Shown here in pieces: positions 51,201-62,100 of a stretch of 64,000 nucleotides of DNA (within the stretch, counting starts at the first letter, position 1; the number at the start of each line of letters is the position of its first letter). Below the pieces are notes generated by a model. The model ran no database searches. It was not told the DNA's origin and saw only the letters and a program-made list of their open reading frames with translations. The DNA comes from Owenia fusiformis (Eukaryota; Annelida; Polychaeta; Sabellida; Oweniidae), in the NCBI GenBank assembly GCA_903813345.2, contig CAIIXF020000001.1:39585366-39649365 (forward strand). The letters run 5' to 3'. The translations under genes and the position numbers were made by a program.

Positions 51201-54200
51201 AAATCTTGTATGCAAAATATGGATTTATTAACTAATCATCTCATTAGCAATTGACCCTAGAGGCTCTTAGGGGGGGGGGGGGTGTACAAAAGGCCTTCAC
51301 AGTTAAGGTTTTCTCTAAAACTTTTTAAAGGCATCAGGTAGAATCTTCAAATTCTCAGTAGCTGGAGGTAGAGATATGCAGAATTATATGTAGGGTAATT
51401 AATTTATTATGGTGTAATCATCAGCTCCAAGAGACAAAACCTTATTATATAAACTCAGAATCACTAATTCTACCACATTCAAACCAGACAAGTATACAAT
51501 CTTAGATCTAGTACGTTCAGAACAAAACATAGGAAAATACTCTATAAGGAAGACAGGGTCAGACCTGTGGAACACTTTACCTCATAAAATTACTCATTTT
51601 TATACTCTTTCTACCTTCAAAAAGAATTTAAAATTACATTTGCTCAACAATTAACATCTATACTTAAAGAAAGAATCAGATCTAGTGAGCAGCCTAGCAA
51701 AGAAATTGTTTCAATTTTAGAATATTTCTGGCTTATGTCATTCCTTTTCATGTTTTTTTTCTAAAAAACCCCAAAGTATACACATTATTTTAGGAAAACT
51801 AAAGATTTTTACAATAATGTATTATTTTTCTATAGGAATGGTGACCATTCTTATTATTTGGGAGAATTTAAACATTTTTCATCCATTTTTCAGATTGAAT
51901 CTGTAACTTTACTGATTTATAACATATTGTGAATCTTTTGGGAGATAGTATTTGAGATTGTAAGGAATAGATTGGTAGGTCAATAATACATGTTGCTTGT
52001 AATTTTGTCACCCCATAGATCTGATTCTGCCTTTAATCAAGGTCTAACTTTTCTGGAGAAAAATCTCTGGAGTAAAAAATTCACTTTTATAGCGTGGATT
52101 GAGGAGGATGGAGGATGGGGCCAACCAAATGTGAAAGATTTAGTGTTGATTTTTAATTCTAATGAGCACTGATTACTTGTATGAGTTTTGCTACTTGTCA
52201 ATATTTTTTGTTTAGTATAAAAGGCATCATATGCCCCTTGGGGTGTCTTCGACTGTTGTAATTGTATTTGTATTATTTGGAATTTAGTAAATAAATAAAA
52301 AAAATTAAAATAAATAAAACGTGTTGTCTTGAGAATAAAATTACACAATCTTAAATCATCATAGATGTAAAAGTTATTACACCATATAGTAAAAGTAGAT
52401 AATTGAATGAAGTATATTTGGGGAGAGTTTCAACATGCTAGCTTAACTAATAAAGATTCTGTAAGTGGCATCCTCGGATCAAAGGGCTTCAAAATCCAGA
52501 ATATATTCTTGCTTTTTAACCCCTGCGATAAGCAGTTAGCATTTCCCCGATCAAGAACTCGTAATCTGATTGGCTGTCGCAACACTGCAACATAAATCAT
52601 GTATAACTCATTGCGCATAAATAGATAATGAGATTCAGTTTAATTGGGCGCTCCCAAATTGGTAATTGCAGGGGGAAGAAGGAGGTACGCATTCTGTACA
52701 TCTGCTTAGGAGGATGATAAGTGGGGGGGGGGGGAGTTTGTGGGATATGGCATCAATCAGGTGCAATGTTCTACTTGCATGTAGCAGAAAAATGAAGGCA
52801 CTAGAAACTGAATGCATGAATCCTAACAGTCCACCCGCTATGGCTCAGTGGCAGAGAGAGTCAAGGTTACCAATATCGCTTGGCCCCGGGTTCGATTCCC
52901 GGTTCAGACAAGTTTGTTTGTGCGTTATGTAATTCTGGGTGTTTGACTGAGTGGTTCACGACACATAAAAGAAAACAGGGCTCCTCCAAGGAGAGGTTTC
53001 TGGCTCTATCTTCGAGTGTAAAATACGTAAAATACGGAATATACCAATGAGGTATTGCTCGCCAAATATGGCGGTAACCAAGATATAATAATAATAATAA
53101 TAACAACAACAGTATGCGCTAAATGGTCAAGGAGGATTGGCTCCCAGAGTGCAACACCGATATTCTGTCCCATATATGGGCACGTGGTGATACGTGCGAA
53201 CCCCTGTCAAAATCCTCAAAAGTTCATAAATTAAATTAGGTAAGATTTAGCCCATTGAAGGCAGAAATATGTGATGAGTATCAGAATGGATTTAACCATT
53301 TACTGTGTTCATGTAGACCTATGTAGCATAGTAGTCCCATTCAAATCTAAAACAAGGGCGGGATGTCTAGGAGCAAAATCGTTTCATCTAAATATCTAAA
53401 CATAGTAGTTGCCCATTTAATTCGATTCTTGATAATAGTTTTTTTCTGAAAAGTTACTCATTCTCAATGAAGCAACTATGTATCTTTTAGAATCAATATT
53501 TTATAATGAAGTGTATTTTTAGAATTTAAATCTTAAATAAAATAGGATTAGTGTCAGAATGAAATGGATTACATTACAATTTAATAAATGAGAAAAGTAG
53601 AAACGGTATACTCTTTTATGATCAATGAGTTTTAGCTCATATGGACAAACTAGTGACAAAAATTAATGCCAACTTTACATTAAAAGATAATCTTGCAACA
53701 TTAAACATTAAAATGCCACACAGGTTATCGTTAATGAATAGATAGAATTCAACCATTTACGGTGTTCATATGTAGCGTATTAGTCCTGTTAGTATCTATA
53801 ACAAGAGCAGGGTGTCTAGGAGCAAAATTATTTCTTCAGAATATTATACAGTAATACTAATTGGCCATTTATGAATAATAGTTTTTTCTGAAAAGATACG
53901 AATTCACAATAACGGAACGGGGTATCTTTTGGAATCAATATTCTATAATGAAGTTTATTTTTAAAATAATCAAATTGAGTTAATGTAAAAAAAGGAATTA
54001 AAATTTATATGTTAATTAGTAAGCTAATTAATATGCATAAAAACACAGTTGTTATACACTTCTTTTACCCCTATACTCATAATTGAAATACTAGATCGTA
54101 TTTATTCTACTCTAATTTAGGGTTATGTTATTCAAGTGAAATTAACTCCACTTGTAACACATTTATATTCTTAGATTTACAATGATACCAAATCTCTGTT

Positions 54201-57200
54201 CTACATTGTTTACATTGTTCCGGTAGTGTTGATTTAATGACTTAATTTGCATAATTACTGTATTTTTTCAGAGAGAGAATATTCACAGGTAGATATGTTT
54301 ATTGCAAGTCATAAATTAAACAAAAATAACTGATAAGGGATATTTAACTCCATTTAAATAGATGAATACTACCAAATGTGCCACGCCCCCTTTCAGAAAT
54401 ATTACATAATTTTAAAAAGACAATAGAAAAAAACACTCAACCTACCACAACTGCATATTTGTGGCTTTTTGACCAGGACATGTCTAACTATCAAAAAATG
54501 CAATAAAACATTGTATATACTCCAAAACAAGGTTCAATGATAAATCCTTTGTTTTCATCTAGACTATTTTCGGGCAACGTTTTGGGGCCACAGGGGGCCA
54601 CTGGGATGATGTCATGGGTCACAGAGGGGTACTAGGATACTTTTGAGGGCCTCATAGCAGTACTAATTTGTTTTTGGGGGCCACTTGGGACAACTAGGAT
54701 GCTTTTGAGGACCACATGGGGCCACTATAATGCTTTTGGGGGGCATCTGGGGGCTATTGGGATGCTTTTTGGGGCATCTGGGGGACACTAGGGTGATTTT
54801 GGGAGTCATAGGAGCTGCAAGTATGCTTGGGGGGAGGGGGCACAGGGGCCACTAGAATGCTTTTGGGGGTCACTCTGGGGCACTGGGGTGCTTTTTCGGA
54901 TCACTGCCGTGCTTTTGAATGTCACTGGGGCCTATTTAGTATTGAATTATAACAAACAGACTAAGTTCTAGTTAATGACAGTGTAAAATTACATGTTTGT
55001 TAAAGTTATGATATTATAAATTGGTTTTACAACCACGAAATCATAACCTCTTAACCCAAAATGTTATCATGGGCACTTGTGTCTATATCCCGTATTTGGG
55101 ATGCCTCAAGAACAAAAACAATTTTTTTCGTAGTTATGTTACCCAGGTTAGAAAAACATAAAAATGATTTAAAAAATACTAATGCATTCAATCTGTTGTC
55201 ATTATTGGGTTAAAATGCTTTTGACTTGAAGCTTCTAGCTCAATTTTGAAGGAAGTTGCATCAATTTTTGTAAAATTCATCTTAAAAACGTTTTTGGGTT
55301 GCTTATGCCACGATCGCCCCCCCCCCGACTGAAAGCTGGCTGCATCCCTGATTAATAATTGCCCTTATGACATAATAACATAACACAATCCAAATCAAAT
55401 AATTTTCTATAGTTATAAGATTATTTTGTCATTACATTTTGAAAAGAATACATGTCAGTCAACTGGTCAAAATGTAACATTTCCTAAAGAATTCTTGTTT
55501 ACAGCAGACAGTTTTGCTACATGATGTTACCATAGCAACAGTGTGAATTGAACATTTTTTATTTGAATTGGACATATTTCATTACATTTATTCAATTTTA
55601 CTATGACCATACATGTATGAATGAAATAAACTTATAAACTCAACTAAAAGACATAAACTAGATGAAAGCATTACTGACCATTTTAAATACAGTAATTTCA
55701 CAGAGTTATACATCCGGATTAAGATAAAATATGCAAGAACAAACAGTTATGACGTCATAATTAAGATGCAAATTACCCTAATTGCATATTTTATAAAATA
55801 TATGATTGCTTTATCTATTACCTTTCATTTGGTGCAAATTTCATCTAAAGCTGAGCAATAATGACGAAGATATGGGCAAAACACTGAAAGGAGCCCCTAA
55901 AAATGGGTGTGGCATATTTACTTTGTTACCATAGTGACGCTGCTGCGGATATATAATATATTTTGATTGCATTATCAATTACCTATAAGTGGGCATGGCT
56001 TATTCACTTGGTTACCATAGCAACGCCGTCGCGGATCCAGAATTGCCAACATCATTTGTCTTGGTAAGTATCACGTATAGTTCATAAAAATATGTGTCGC
56101 TTAGCTCGCCTCTTAAAAGGACACAGAACCTCTTATTTGGACTTTTGCTCCCAGACTATATATTAAATAGAAGGAATGGGGGAGCACTACATCAAATGCG
56201 TTTACTACATACTGATGCACGTTAAAACATTTTTCTTTAGTTTCCCATCGGCACCTGTCAATATCAGCAGAACGGCAGCTTTAGACGCCAATTTCAAATT
56301 TAAATGGGTGGCTATGGATGGCAGTATTTTTGATGAGAACAATGGGGTGGATATACGCATAGAGGTTGCTGCCACGACGAGTGTATCCCAGAATGCACAT
56401 ATGATAGTAAGCTGCTAAAGACACTAAGGTCTGTGACACTGCGCTCTATTGGTTTGGCTCTTATTCAAGGAAAACATGTTATTAGTCATCTACCTACCAG
56501 GACCAGGACCAGATATAGCATTTCTTTACCACAGTGTCTTGATTAAGTATATGTTTGCACATTCTAAATATTACTCCTTAAAATATAAGTGCTGTCTGTA
56601 TGTGTTTTTAGAACACGTAGTTTACGAACACTCTGTATACACAACTGAAAAAGCGTATTCTTTTCAATCATCGGACCCATGCATATTTGGACTAATAAAA
56701 AAGTATGAAGAATATATATCTCACCTTAAATCATTGTTCTATATCTGTTTCATTTATCTACCATTCCAGGGATCGAGAATCATCGCAAATATGCTGAGGT
56801 ATGCGCCAGAGAGCTACTTTGAGGAGCTGGCCAATAACGGACGAGTGGGACTGTTCATCAGAACGGAGGGGTCCACAGTCTACCCTGAGTATGAACACCT
56901 TCGCGACCGGCCCGAATGTGAAGGTAATATCCCATCCTTTTTTATATGCCACTTGCATTTCATTTATATTATCGTTGATTGAAATCTTTGTATGTTGCTC
57001 TTGTTTAACGTGCTTAATATTTGCTCTTAGTATTGCTCCCACTCTTCCATTAGCACAGCCACCATGACACTCAACATTTGTTGTATTTTTTGTTCAATGA
57101 ATGAATAACTTATAAAAATAGACTGAAGGATTTACCGCAGAACTCAGTGTTTTTCAGTTTTGTTGTACGGTACAGTCATTTCAGGCAAAATCCAAACCAT

Positions 57201-58529
57201 GCAAGGGTACAAGGAAAACAAACACAAACTCAAGAAAACACAAACTTGTTTGCTAAGAAATGAATACATTTATGGGCATAAAAAGGATGACATACCAATT
57301 CTATACATTTTATACAATATATTTAAACATAGCTATTATTCAAGGGTAAATATTTATAAGAAAATACACAATGTATGCCAAGGCAATCACTAACACTGTC
57401 AATTTTGACGCACATCAAATTATCCGCCATTTCGTCTGATTCTGATTGAACGAAATGCGATGGTACTTTCAGACCCTTGCGATTGCTATTTTGATATGTT
57501 TGTTTTTTCTGATTTACTAAAAATCGTGCAAGCAAGGAGTCTCAAAACAAAGAATCTACTTCTTATGGCCTTATTGGGTTGTTTTGGTTTATATCATGCA
57601 CAACTCATTCTACAAACAACTCGCGGTCCTTTGAAAACTGCTCGAAAAGTATGTTCAGTATATGCTATTTTGTCGAACTTGTGTAACAATGACCCTGATA
57701 TATTTTCAAAATATTGGAGGTTAAGGCTCATATTCAGCTGTCTGATTTGGCACAATTGAAAAAATTCAAAGGATTTTTTTATGTTAACATAGAAAGAAGA
57801 ACAATAAAACTGATTTGGGCTTATCTTGCCAAATTAAACCTGCAATTGACCGAGGTCTGCGAACAAATACGTTAACAAGCACGTCAATCAACGACTTCAA
57901 TTTAATTTTAGGAACCTGTGAATTTGATTGTTCGAATACCTGTACTAGTGATGGGAGAAAATATGACTCTCTTGCTGGCTTAGGTGGCCGGAGAGCGACC
58001 TGCTTAGATGACAACATCATGTGCAATAGCAATGACCCATATAGGTCAACGTTTAACGTGTTGTCACATGAGTTTGCTCATACATACCACCAATACGCAT
58101 TACCTGTCGATGTTCAAACAGAGGTATGGATCTTCAGAAAATGGATTTTAGAATTTTGGCTCACTTTTTAAATTGTTGGTTGATCTCTAAGAAATAAGTA
58201 ACATTTTTCTTGAAAATTGTTTCCTTACAAATGTAACTTATTTCAAAAGATTGGTCCCAGTTTTGGGTACATATTCGGGCACCGTGAAGAAATATATATG
58301 TTTCTCTGATATTTCTAGATCTTGTACAACAAATAATTTTTTTTCATGAACTGATTTCGTTACTTTTCATGCGCATGCAGATCTCGCTAGCGTACCAAAA
58401 TGCACTCGCCTTGGGTATATGGGACACTGGATCCTACGCCATGAGCAATGAACTGGAGTATTTCGCAGAAGCTAGTACTGTCTTCTTTAATACTAATATC
58501 CATGGGAGCAGTACGGGGGGAATGAACAG
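42278..58529 (+). CDS. secreted zinc metallopeptidase, HEFAH type (3' end beyond the window or the LINE)
   Basis: Six plus-strand exons join in phase: 42278-42350, 46754-46826, 56241-56406, 56770-56923, 57912-58123 and 58381-58529 (275 codons so far; last donor AG|GTACAA). The proposed first exon encodes MSQK plus a hydrophobic stretch that would serve as signal peptide; exons 2-6 are firmer than exon 1. Residues 105-152 (RIIANMLRYAPESYF; NGRVGLFI) lead to a cysteine-rich part and a DGRKYDSLAGLGG stretch, then LSHEFAHTYHQ with zinc ligands His208 and His212 and catalytic Glu209. ELEYFAEAS at 250-258 supplies the third ligand, Glu256 or nearby. HExxH plus a downstream ExxYFAEA motif resembles the ATLF-like (M34-type) fold, which also occurs in non-toxin secreted proteins of bacteria and invertebrates. 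The substrate is unknown. Introns 1 and 2 are 4.4 and 9.4 kb; a LINE lies after exon 6. Confidence 0.75.
42571..43202 (-). CDS. two-exon 64-residue hydrophobic microprotein, unidentified
   Basis: Exon 1 runs 43202-43091 (start ATG at 43202; donor G|GTAAGT) and exon 2 runs 42653-42571 (acceptor ttcag; stop TAA at 42573-42571). The split codon G|TA restores Val38 in frame. The N-terminus is MRGHAGPALEYFPVSFGKNG. Two membrane-like helices follow, LFALGVTYGVFISL and IVGMLCVSMALLVGSVYGMY, ending CGAL. The spans sit close together, as in hairpin proteins of the inner mitochondrial membrane or ER, but I recognise no family. It lies on the opposite strand within intron 1 of the metallopeptidase gene. 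A matching splice junction, a short start exon and continuous hydrophobicity across the junction argue for a real gene. No poly(A) signal is evident on the minus strand. Confidence 0.5.
43203..46753. other. metallopeptidase intron 1, right part
   Basis: Apart from the 431-bp MITE I see AT-rich DNA and a cluster of TAATGCCCG/CGGGC-type inverted words at 44938-45110 that is probably a transposon end. No exon is supported between the microprotein gene and 46754. Confidence 0.4.
44170..44600. mobile_element. 431-bp MITE with ATACT target duplication
   Basis: CACCCTATG at the left end is inverted as CATAGGGTG at the right, and ATACT flanks both sides (44165-44169 and 44601-44605). A CACCCAATATTT segment occurs near both ends in direct orientation. 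The short open frame at 44405-44596 lies inside it and is not called. Confidence 0.65.
46900..47460 (+). repeat. 91-bp minisatellite, left block
   Basis: Tandem units of 91 bases (GATGATGGGAGGATGAACGA, then GGTCTTATGGGAGGTTG and GAATGAGAGGGTGGTTTATG) repeat about five times, preceded by diverged copies. The same array resumes at 48766 after a different satellite. The minus-strand open frames across it are repeat artefacts. Confidence 0.8.
47461..48750 (+). repeat. about 140-bp satellite rich in AGGTCA half-sites
   Basis: About nine units of 125-167 bases share TTTCAACTTGCTTCAAATTG, a T run, CAAAATCATCTACATGTTCT, AAATCTGACTTTAGATTTGA, then TGACCTTCAATGACCTTCTC and AAGGTCAAAAAAGGTCAAAA. Each unit therefore carries four or five TGACCT/AGGTCA hexamers. 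The block interrupts the 91-bp minisatellite. Confidence 0.8.
48766..49010 (+). repeat. 91-bp minisatellite, right block
   Basis: Same unit and orientation as 46900-47460, about 2.7 copies, followed by degenerate GATGATGGGAG-like sequence to about 49095. Confidence 0.8.
49915..50655 (+). repeat. G-rich minisatellite, left arm
   Basis: Irregular units built on GGGGGCCACTGGGATGCTTTT recur about twenty times with lengths of about 25-60 bases. Runs of four or more G are dense on this strand. The open frames across it are repeat artefacts. Confidence 0.75.
51451..52318 (+). pseudogene. 3' fragment of a LINE (RT C-terminus and tail)
   Basis: From 51451 to the stop at 51652-51654 the frame reads YSIRKTGSDLWNTLPHKITH, then TLSTFKKNLKLHLLNN. 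This is the C-terminal end typical of CR1/jockey-group reverse transcriptases. A 3' UTR with a CCCCTTGGGG hairpin near 52232 and an A-rich tail (52277-52318) follows. The upstream RT is missing, as in 5'-truncated insertions. It differs from the LINE at 58.9-64 kb. Confidence 0.65.
52468..52716. mobile_element. 250-bp non-autonomous element
   Basis: It begins GCATCCTCGGATCAAAGGGC and ends CTGCTTAGGAGGATG, with CATCCTC/GAGGATG inverted ends. It is the longer relative of 24998-25100. Confidence 0.5.
52829..53110 (+). mobile_element. tRNA-derived SINE
   Basis: An internal RNA polymerase III promoter is visible: an A-box-like TGGCTCAGTGGCAGAG from 52841 and a B box GGTTCGATTCC at 52889-52899. 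A tRNA-unrelated body follows (GGCTCCTCCAAGGAGAGG) and an (ATA)n/(AAC)n tail at 53091-53110. The head cannot fold as a complete tRNA, so it is not called a tRNA gene. Confidence 0.75.
53128..53193 (+). repeat. dispersed about 65-bp repeat, copy 2
   Basis: Matches the minus strand of 15775-15840, including GGCTCCCAGAGTGCAACA. It starts right after the SINE tail. Confidence 0.5.
53289..53967 (+). repeat. direct repeat pair (about 235 bp each, 457 bp apart)
   Basis: Segments 53289-53524 and 53745-53967 share AACCATTTAC-GTGTTCAT, GGTGTCTAGGAGCAAAAT and GAATCAATATT-TATAATGAAG with moderate divergence. Confidence 0.6.
54583..54935 (+). repeat. G-rich minisatellite, right arm
   Basis: Same unit as 49915-50655 and on the same strand, although the surrounding arm is inverted relative to the left arm. 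Confidence 0.75.
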
Positions 58530-59008
58530 GTACAAACTGTTATCCATCCAATCACTGAAATATTTCTGAAAATGACCGATAGATATCGAGGATTGTCATT
58601 TTACTATGTTGTACCCTAAACGAACCCACACCCATCACATAGGTATTATGTAGTTTTTATAATATTATCATTAGTTACCAAATTACATGACAACCTTTGT
58701 GTTAATGGTTTTTATACATTGAGCTTTTATGTACCATATTATTTTGATATAAATATTAGGGGGAGGGGGTGCTTTTGACTTCGGTAAAAAGCATAACTTG
58801 CTTCATCAGTAATTGCATTGTTACAAAAATAGTTTTTACTGTAAATTGCAGAAGCTTGAGATTGCCCACCTGTTAAACGAACTACAGTTTACAATTTTTA
58901 AAATTTGATTCATTCACTCATTTCACTTTTACTATCAGGCCTTTTTTTTTTATTTATCATGTTTTATTTTAATACAATAATATATGTAAAAAGAAAATTT
59001 CCAAAAAG

Positions 59009-59035
59009 GCGACTTTGTTTAACATTATAAGTCGC
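59009..59035 (-). other. 3' UTR stem-loop of the LINE
   Basis: GCGACTT and AAGTCGC form a 7-bp stem with a 13-base loop between the ORF2 stop and the A-rich 3' end. Related LINEs use a 3' stem-loop for recognition by their own reverse transcriptase; that role here is inference. Confidence 0.45.
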
Positions 59036-59134
59036 AGGGTTAATTATAAAATTTTATTTCAAAAAACAATCCAATTGGTGAAGCAAATTGGTGAATAAAT
59101 TAAGCATAGAAGGTTTGATAATTGCTGCTAACAC

Positions 59135-62100
59135 TCAGACACTTACACACTTCTGGAGAAAAGAGGCACTAGTTTCAAGAACAGTTATGTTTGTAGCGTA
59201 GTTAAGTTTTGAGCTGCCAAAAAGAAAGAAATTCAATTTCTCTTGTTGGGTCTTAAAATTCTTTTTATATTGGATTTCAAGGTTATTTAGTTTAATTTCG
59301 AAGTCAGTTAGGAGGGTCCTACGGAGTCTGCAGTTAAAGATGACATGCTTGGATGTTTCACTTTTGAATCCACACTTACATTTTGGTGTATCAGCTAGAG
59401 TAAAGTTGTGGGCATGAAAATGAGATTGAAAAACCAAGTCGACTCTAGTCCTATTAAGACTGATTTCCTCTGGTCTAGGTAAATGCAATGAGGTAGATGA
59501 TATGATAGGTTCTGGATAAATGAGAAGAGTCAATTTAGATTTGAAAGTACTTAAATTGTCTATCTCTTGGAGTTGTTGGGGTAGTTTGTTCCATTCTGAG
59601 ATAGCAGTAAAAATGCATGTTTTCTTTAATATCACAGATCTTTTAGCGGGCAAGACAAATTCAGTTGGATTTCTCAAATAGAGAGGAGGTTGTTGTCTCT
59701 TATATTTATCAAATATGTTTTGAACATATGAAGGAACTTTCTGATTTTGGACATTGAACATGAGGGTTAGTCGATGAAACTTCCTCCTCATCTCTAGTTT
59801 AGGCCAATTTAGAATATTGAGCACCTTTTCAGAAGATGACCCATGAATAGTTCCACTACAAATCAGAGCTGCCTTGTAGTAGAGTTGGTCAATGCGTTTT
59901 AATTTGGAAATATCTGCACATCCATAGAGGATGTCGCAGAAATCAAAATGTGGTAAGATAAAAGATTTGAACATAAGATTTAGATGGTTTCCACTAAGTT
60001 TTTTACTTAATGCTTTAAGTGGATTTAAAAGCTTATCAATTTTCTTTGCAAGATGAGTAATGTGGAAATTGAAAGATAATTTAGAGTCAAGGATAAAGCC
60101 AAGGTGTTTATGCGAAGCACACCTAGGTATGGATTCAGTTCCCAATTTTAGGTCAGGGGTTATTATTTCATTCTTTTTTGGACTACTAAATGTCAGATCA
60201 TCACTTTTAGAGGGTTTGAATTTTAATTGCCATTTATCAGACCAATTGTTTATAGAATTTAGATCAGATTGGAGGGTGTTTATACATTCAGGCATATTAT
60301 CATGGCTGAAGGGCTGATAAAGAGAAGTGTCATCTGCATACAGAAAACACTTGCTTAAAATATCATCAGGTAAATCGTTTATGTAAACTAAGAATAGCAG
60401 AGGTCCTAAGATGGACCCCTGGGGAACTCCCGAATTGATATAGTCGCTGGCTGACCATGGAGATTCGTGACCGTCAATAAGCACTCTTACTTTTCGATTG
60501 GTAAGATAAGATTCAATAAGTAGCATTATATTTGGACCAAAACCGTATGCATGTAGCTTCTTAAGTAATAGCTTATGGGGTAAAGTATCGAAGGCGGCCG
60601 ATATATCAAGAAAGACTGCACGAACATCATTACCATTATCCATATTAGAAGTTAAGAAATCAAGAATACTTAGTAGTTGGTGTTGTGTACTGTGACCTGG
60701 GAGAAATCCACTTTGAAAATTAAATAGAAGATTGTTTGTTAGCAAATGGTCAAACATCCTTTTAAAAATAACTCTCTCGGCTACCTTTGAAAGGCAGCTT
60801 AATAGAGTTATTGGACGGTAATTAGAAACAAGATTTTTGTCACTTTTTTTATGGCATGGGATAATATTCCCAAGTTTCCAGGAATTAGGAAATTTTCTCA
60901 TTTCAAACATCTTATTGAGAAATTTTGAAAATAATTTTGATAAAGATGGAGCTGCTAACTTGAGCATTTTATTACTTAGTTTGTCAGGACCTAAAGCTTT
61001 GCTAACATCGAGTGATAAAAGAATTTCATAAATCTCTCTGTCATTTGTTGAAAGGATATTTAAAAAAGAATCAGTTCTAAGGTCAAATTGAACACTGTCT
61101 GTATCTACGTTATGATCAGAATGAAAATTTTTGATGAAATGGTCAAGAAATAAATTAGCCTTTTCTGTGCTGGTGAGTATAGAAGAGCCGTTTTGGTTGG
61201 TCAAAATAGGAATCCTAACAACTTTAGTTTTGAATAAAAGTTTAGATATGACCGACCAGTAAGACTTGCTGCCATATTTAAGGGAGTTTAATTTCTCATA
61301 CATGTGTGATTCAAACTCAAGTTTGGCCTTTGTTATTTCCTCGTCAACAATATCACACTGGTCAATGTACTTTTGATAGCGTTCTTGATTGTTGTTGTGG
61401 CGGTATTTGAAATGTAGACGATTCCGTTTATTAATTAGTGTTTTAATGTGAGGCTTGAACCATGGTTTATCATTGCTCCGGACCTTTATAAGTTTATTTG
61501 GAATGGTATTAGTAAATATTTGGTAGAGTTGGTTAGTAAATTGATCACATAACATGTCCATATCATATGAATTTTCAATAAGTTGATCAAGTTTTGAATT
61601 TCTAATTGAGTCGTTGATATTTTGAACATCAGCCTCGGAATATGACCAAATTCTACGGAAATATGGCAGTTCCTTTACTGTACCAATAAATGAGGTACAG
61701 ACTAGAGTGCTGTGGTCAGTATTTCCGATTGGAGGTGTAACATTTGAAGAGGATATAAGATTTGGTTGATTAGTAATAAGAAGATCAATGCAGGATTGGC
61801 TTCTATTTGTGACGCGAGTTGGTTGGTCAATTAACTGCGAAAAACCCAGACTTTGGAGATGGTTATTAAGCTCATTTCCAGAAAGGTTTTCATTGTCAGC
61901 ATCCCACCAAATTTTGTTACGAGCATTAAAATCCCCATTAATGACAAGCAGGTCAGCATTGGCATTAGTCAAAATGTTGGAGCAGGTATCATAAAATCTT
62001 TTAAAATATGCTTTGTACTGTTGAGTATCTTGGGAAGGGGAACGGTAAAAAACTCCATATATAATGCTCTTGTGGTGGAGCTTAAGTTCAATAAATAAGG

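Larger units (their letters stand above)
49112..56124. mobile_element. 7-kb block with long terminal inverted repeats
   Basis: The outer ends GTGTCCTTTTTAGAGGCGAG (left) and its inverse (right) begin arms that match for most of 49112-49800 and 55200-56124. They match again further in at 50690-50770 and 54460-54540. The arms include repeated GTTACCATAGCAAC words. Inside lie a LINE 3' fragment, a short MITE, a SINE and a pair of direct repeats. I found no transposase and no clear target duplication, so it may be a large foldback element or two inverted copies of one repeat. It lies within intron 2 of the metallopeptidase gene. Confidence 0.65.

Noticed and set aside
52829-52905. tRNA gene
   Set aside because: A and B boxes are present but the arms do not form a full cloverleaf and a SINE body and tail follow.
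56449-56982. 177-codon plus-strand frame
   Set aside because: It is the real exon at 56770-56923 extended by a stop-free intron; splice sites and phase show where the exon begins.
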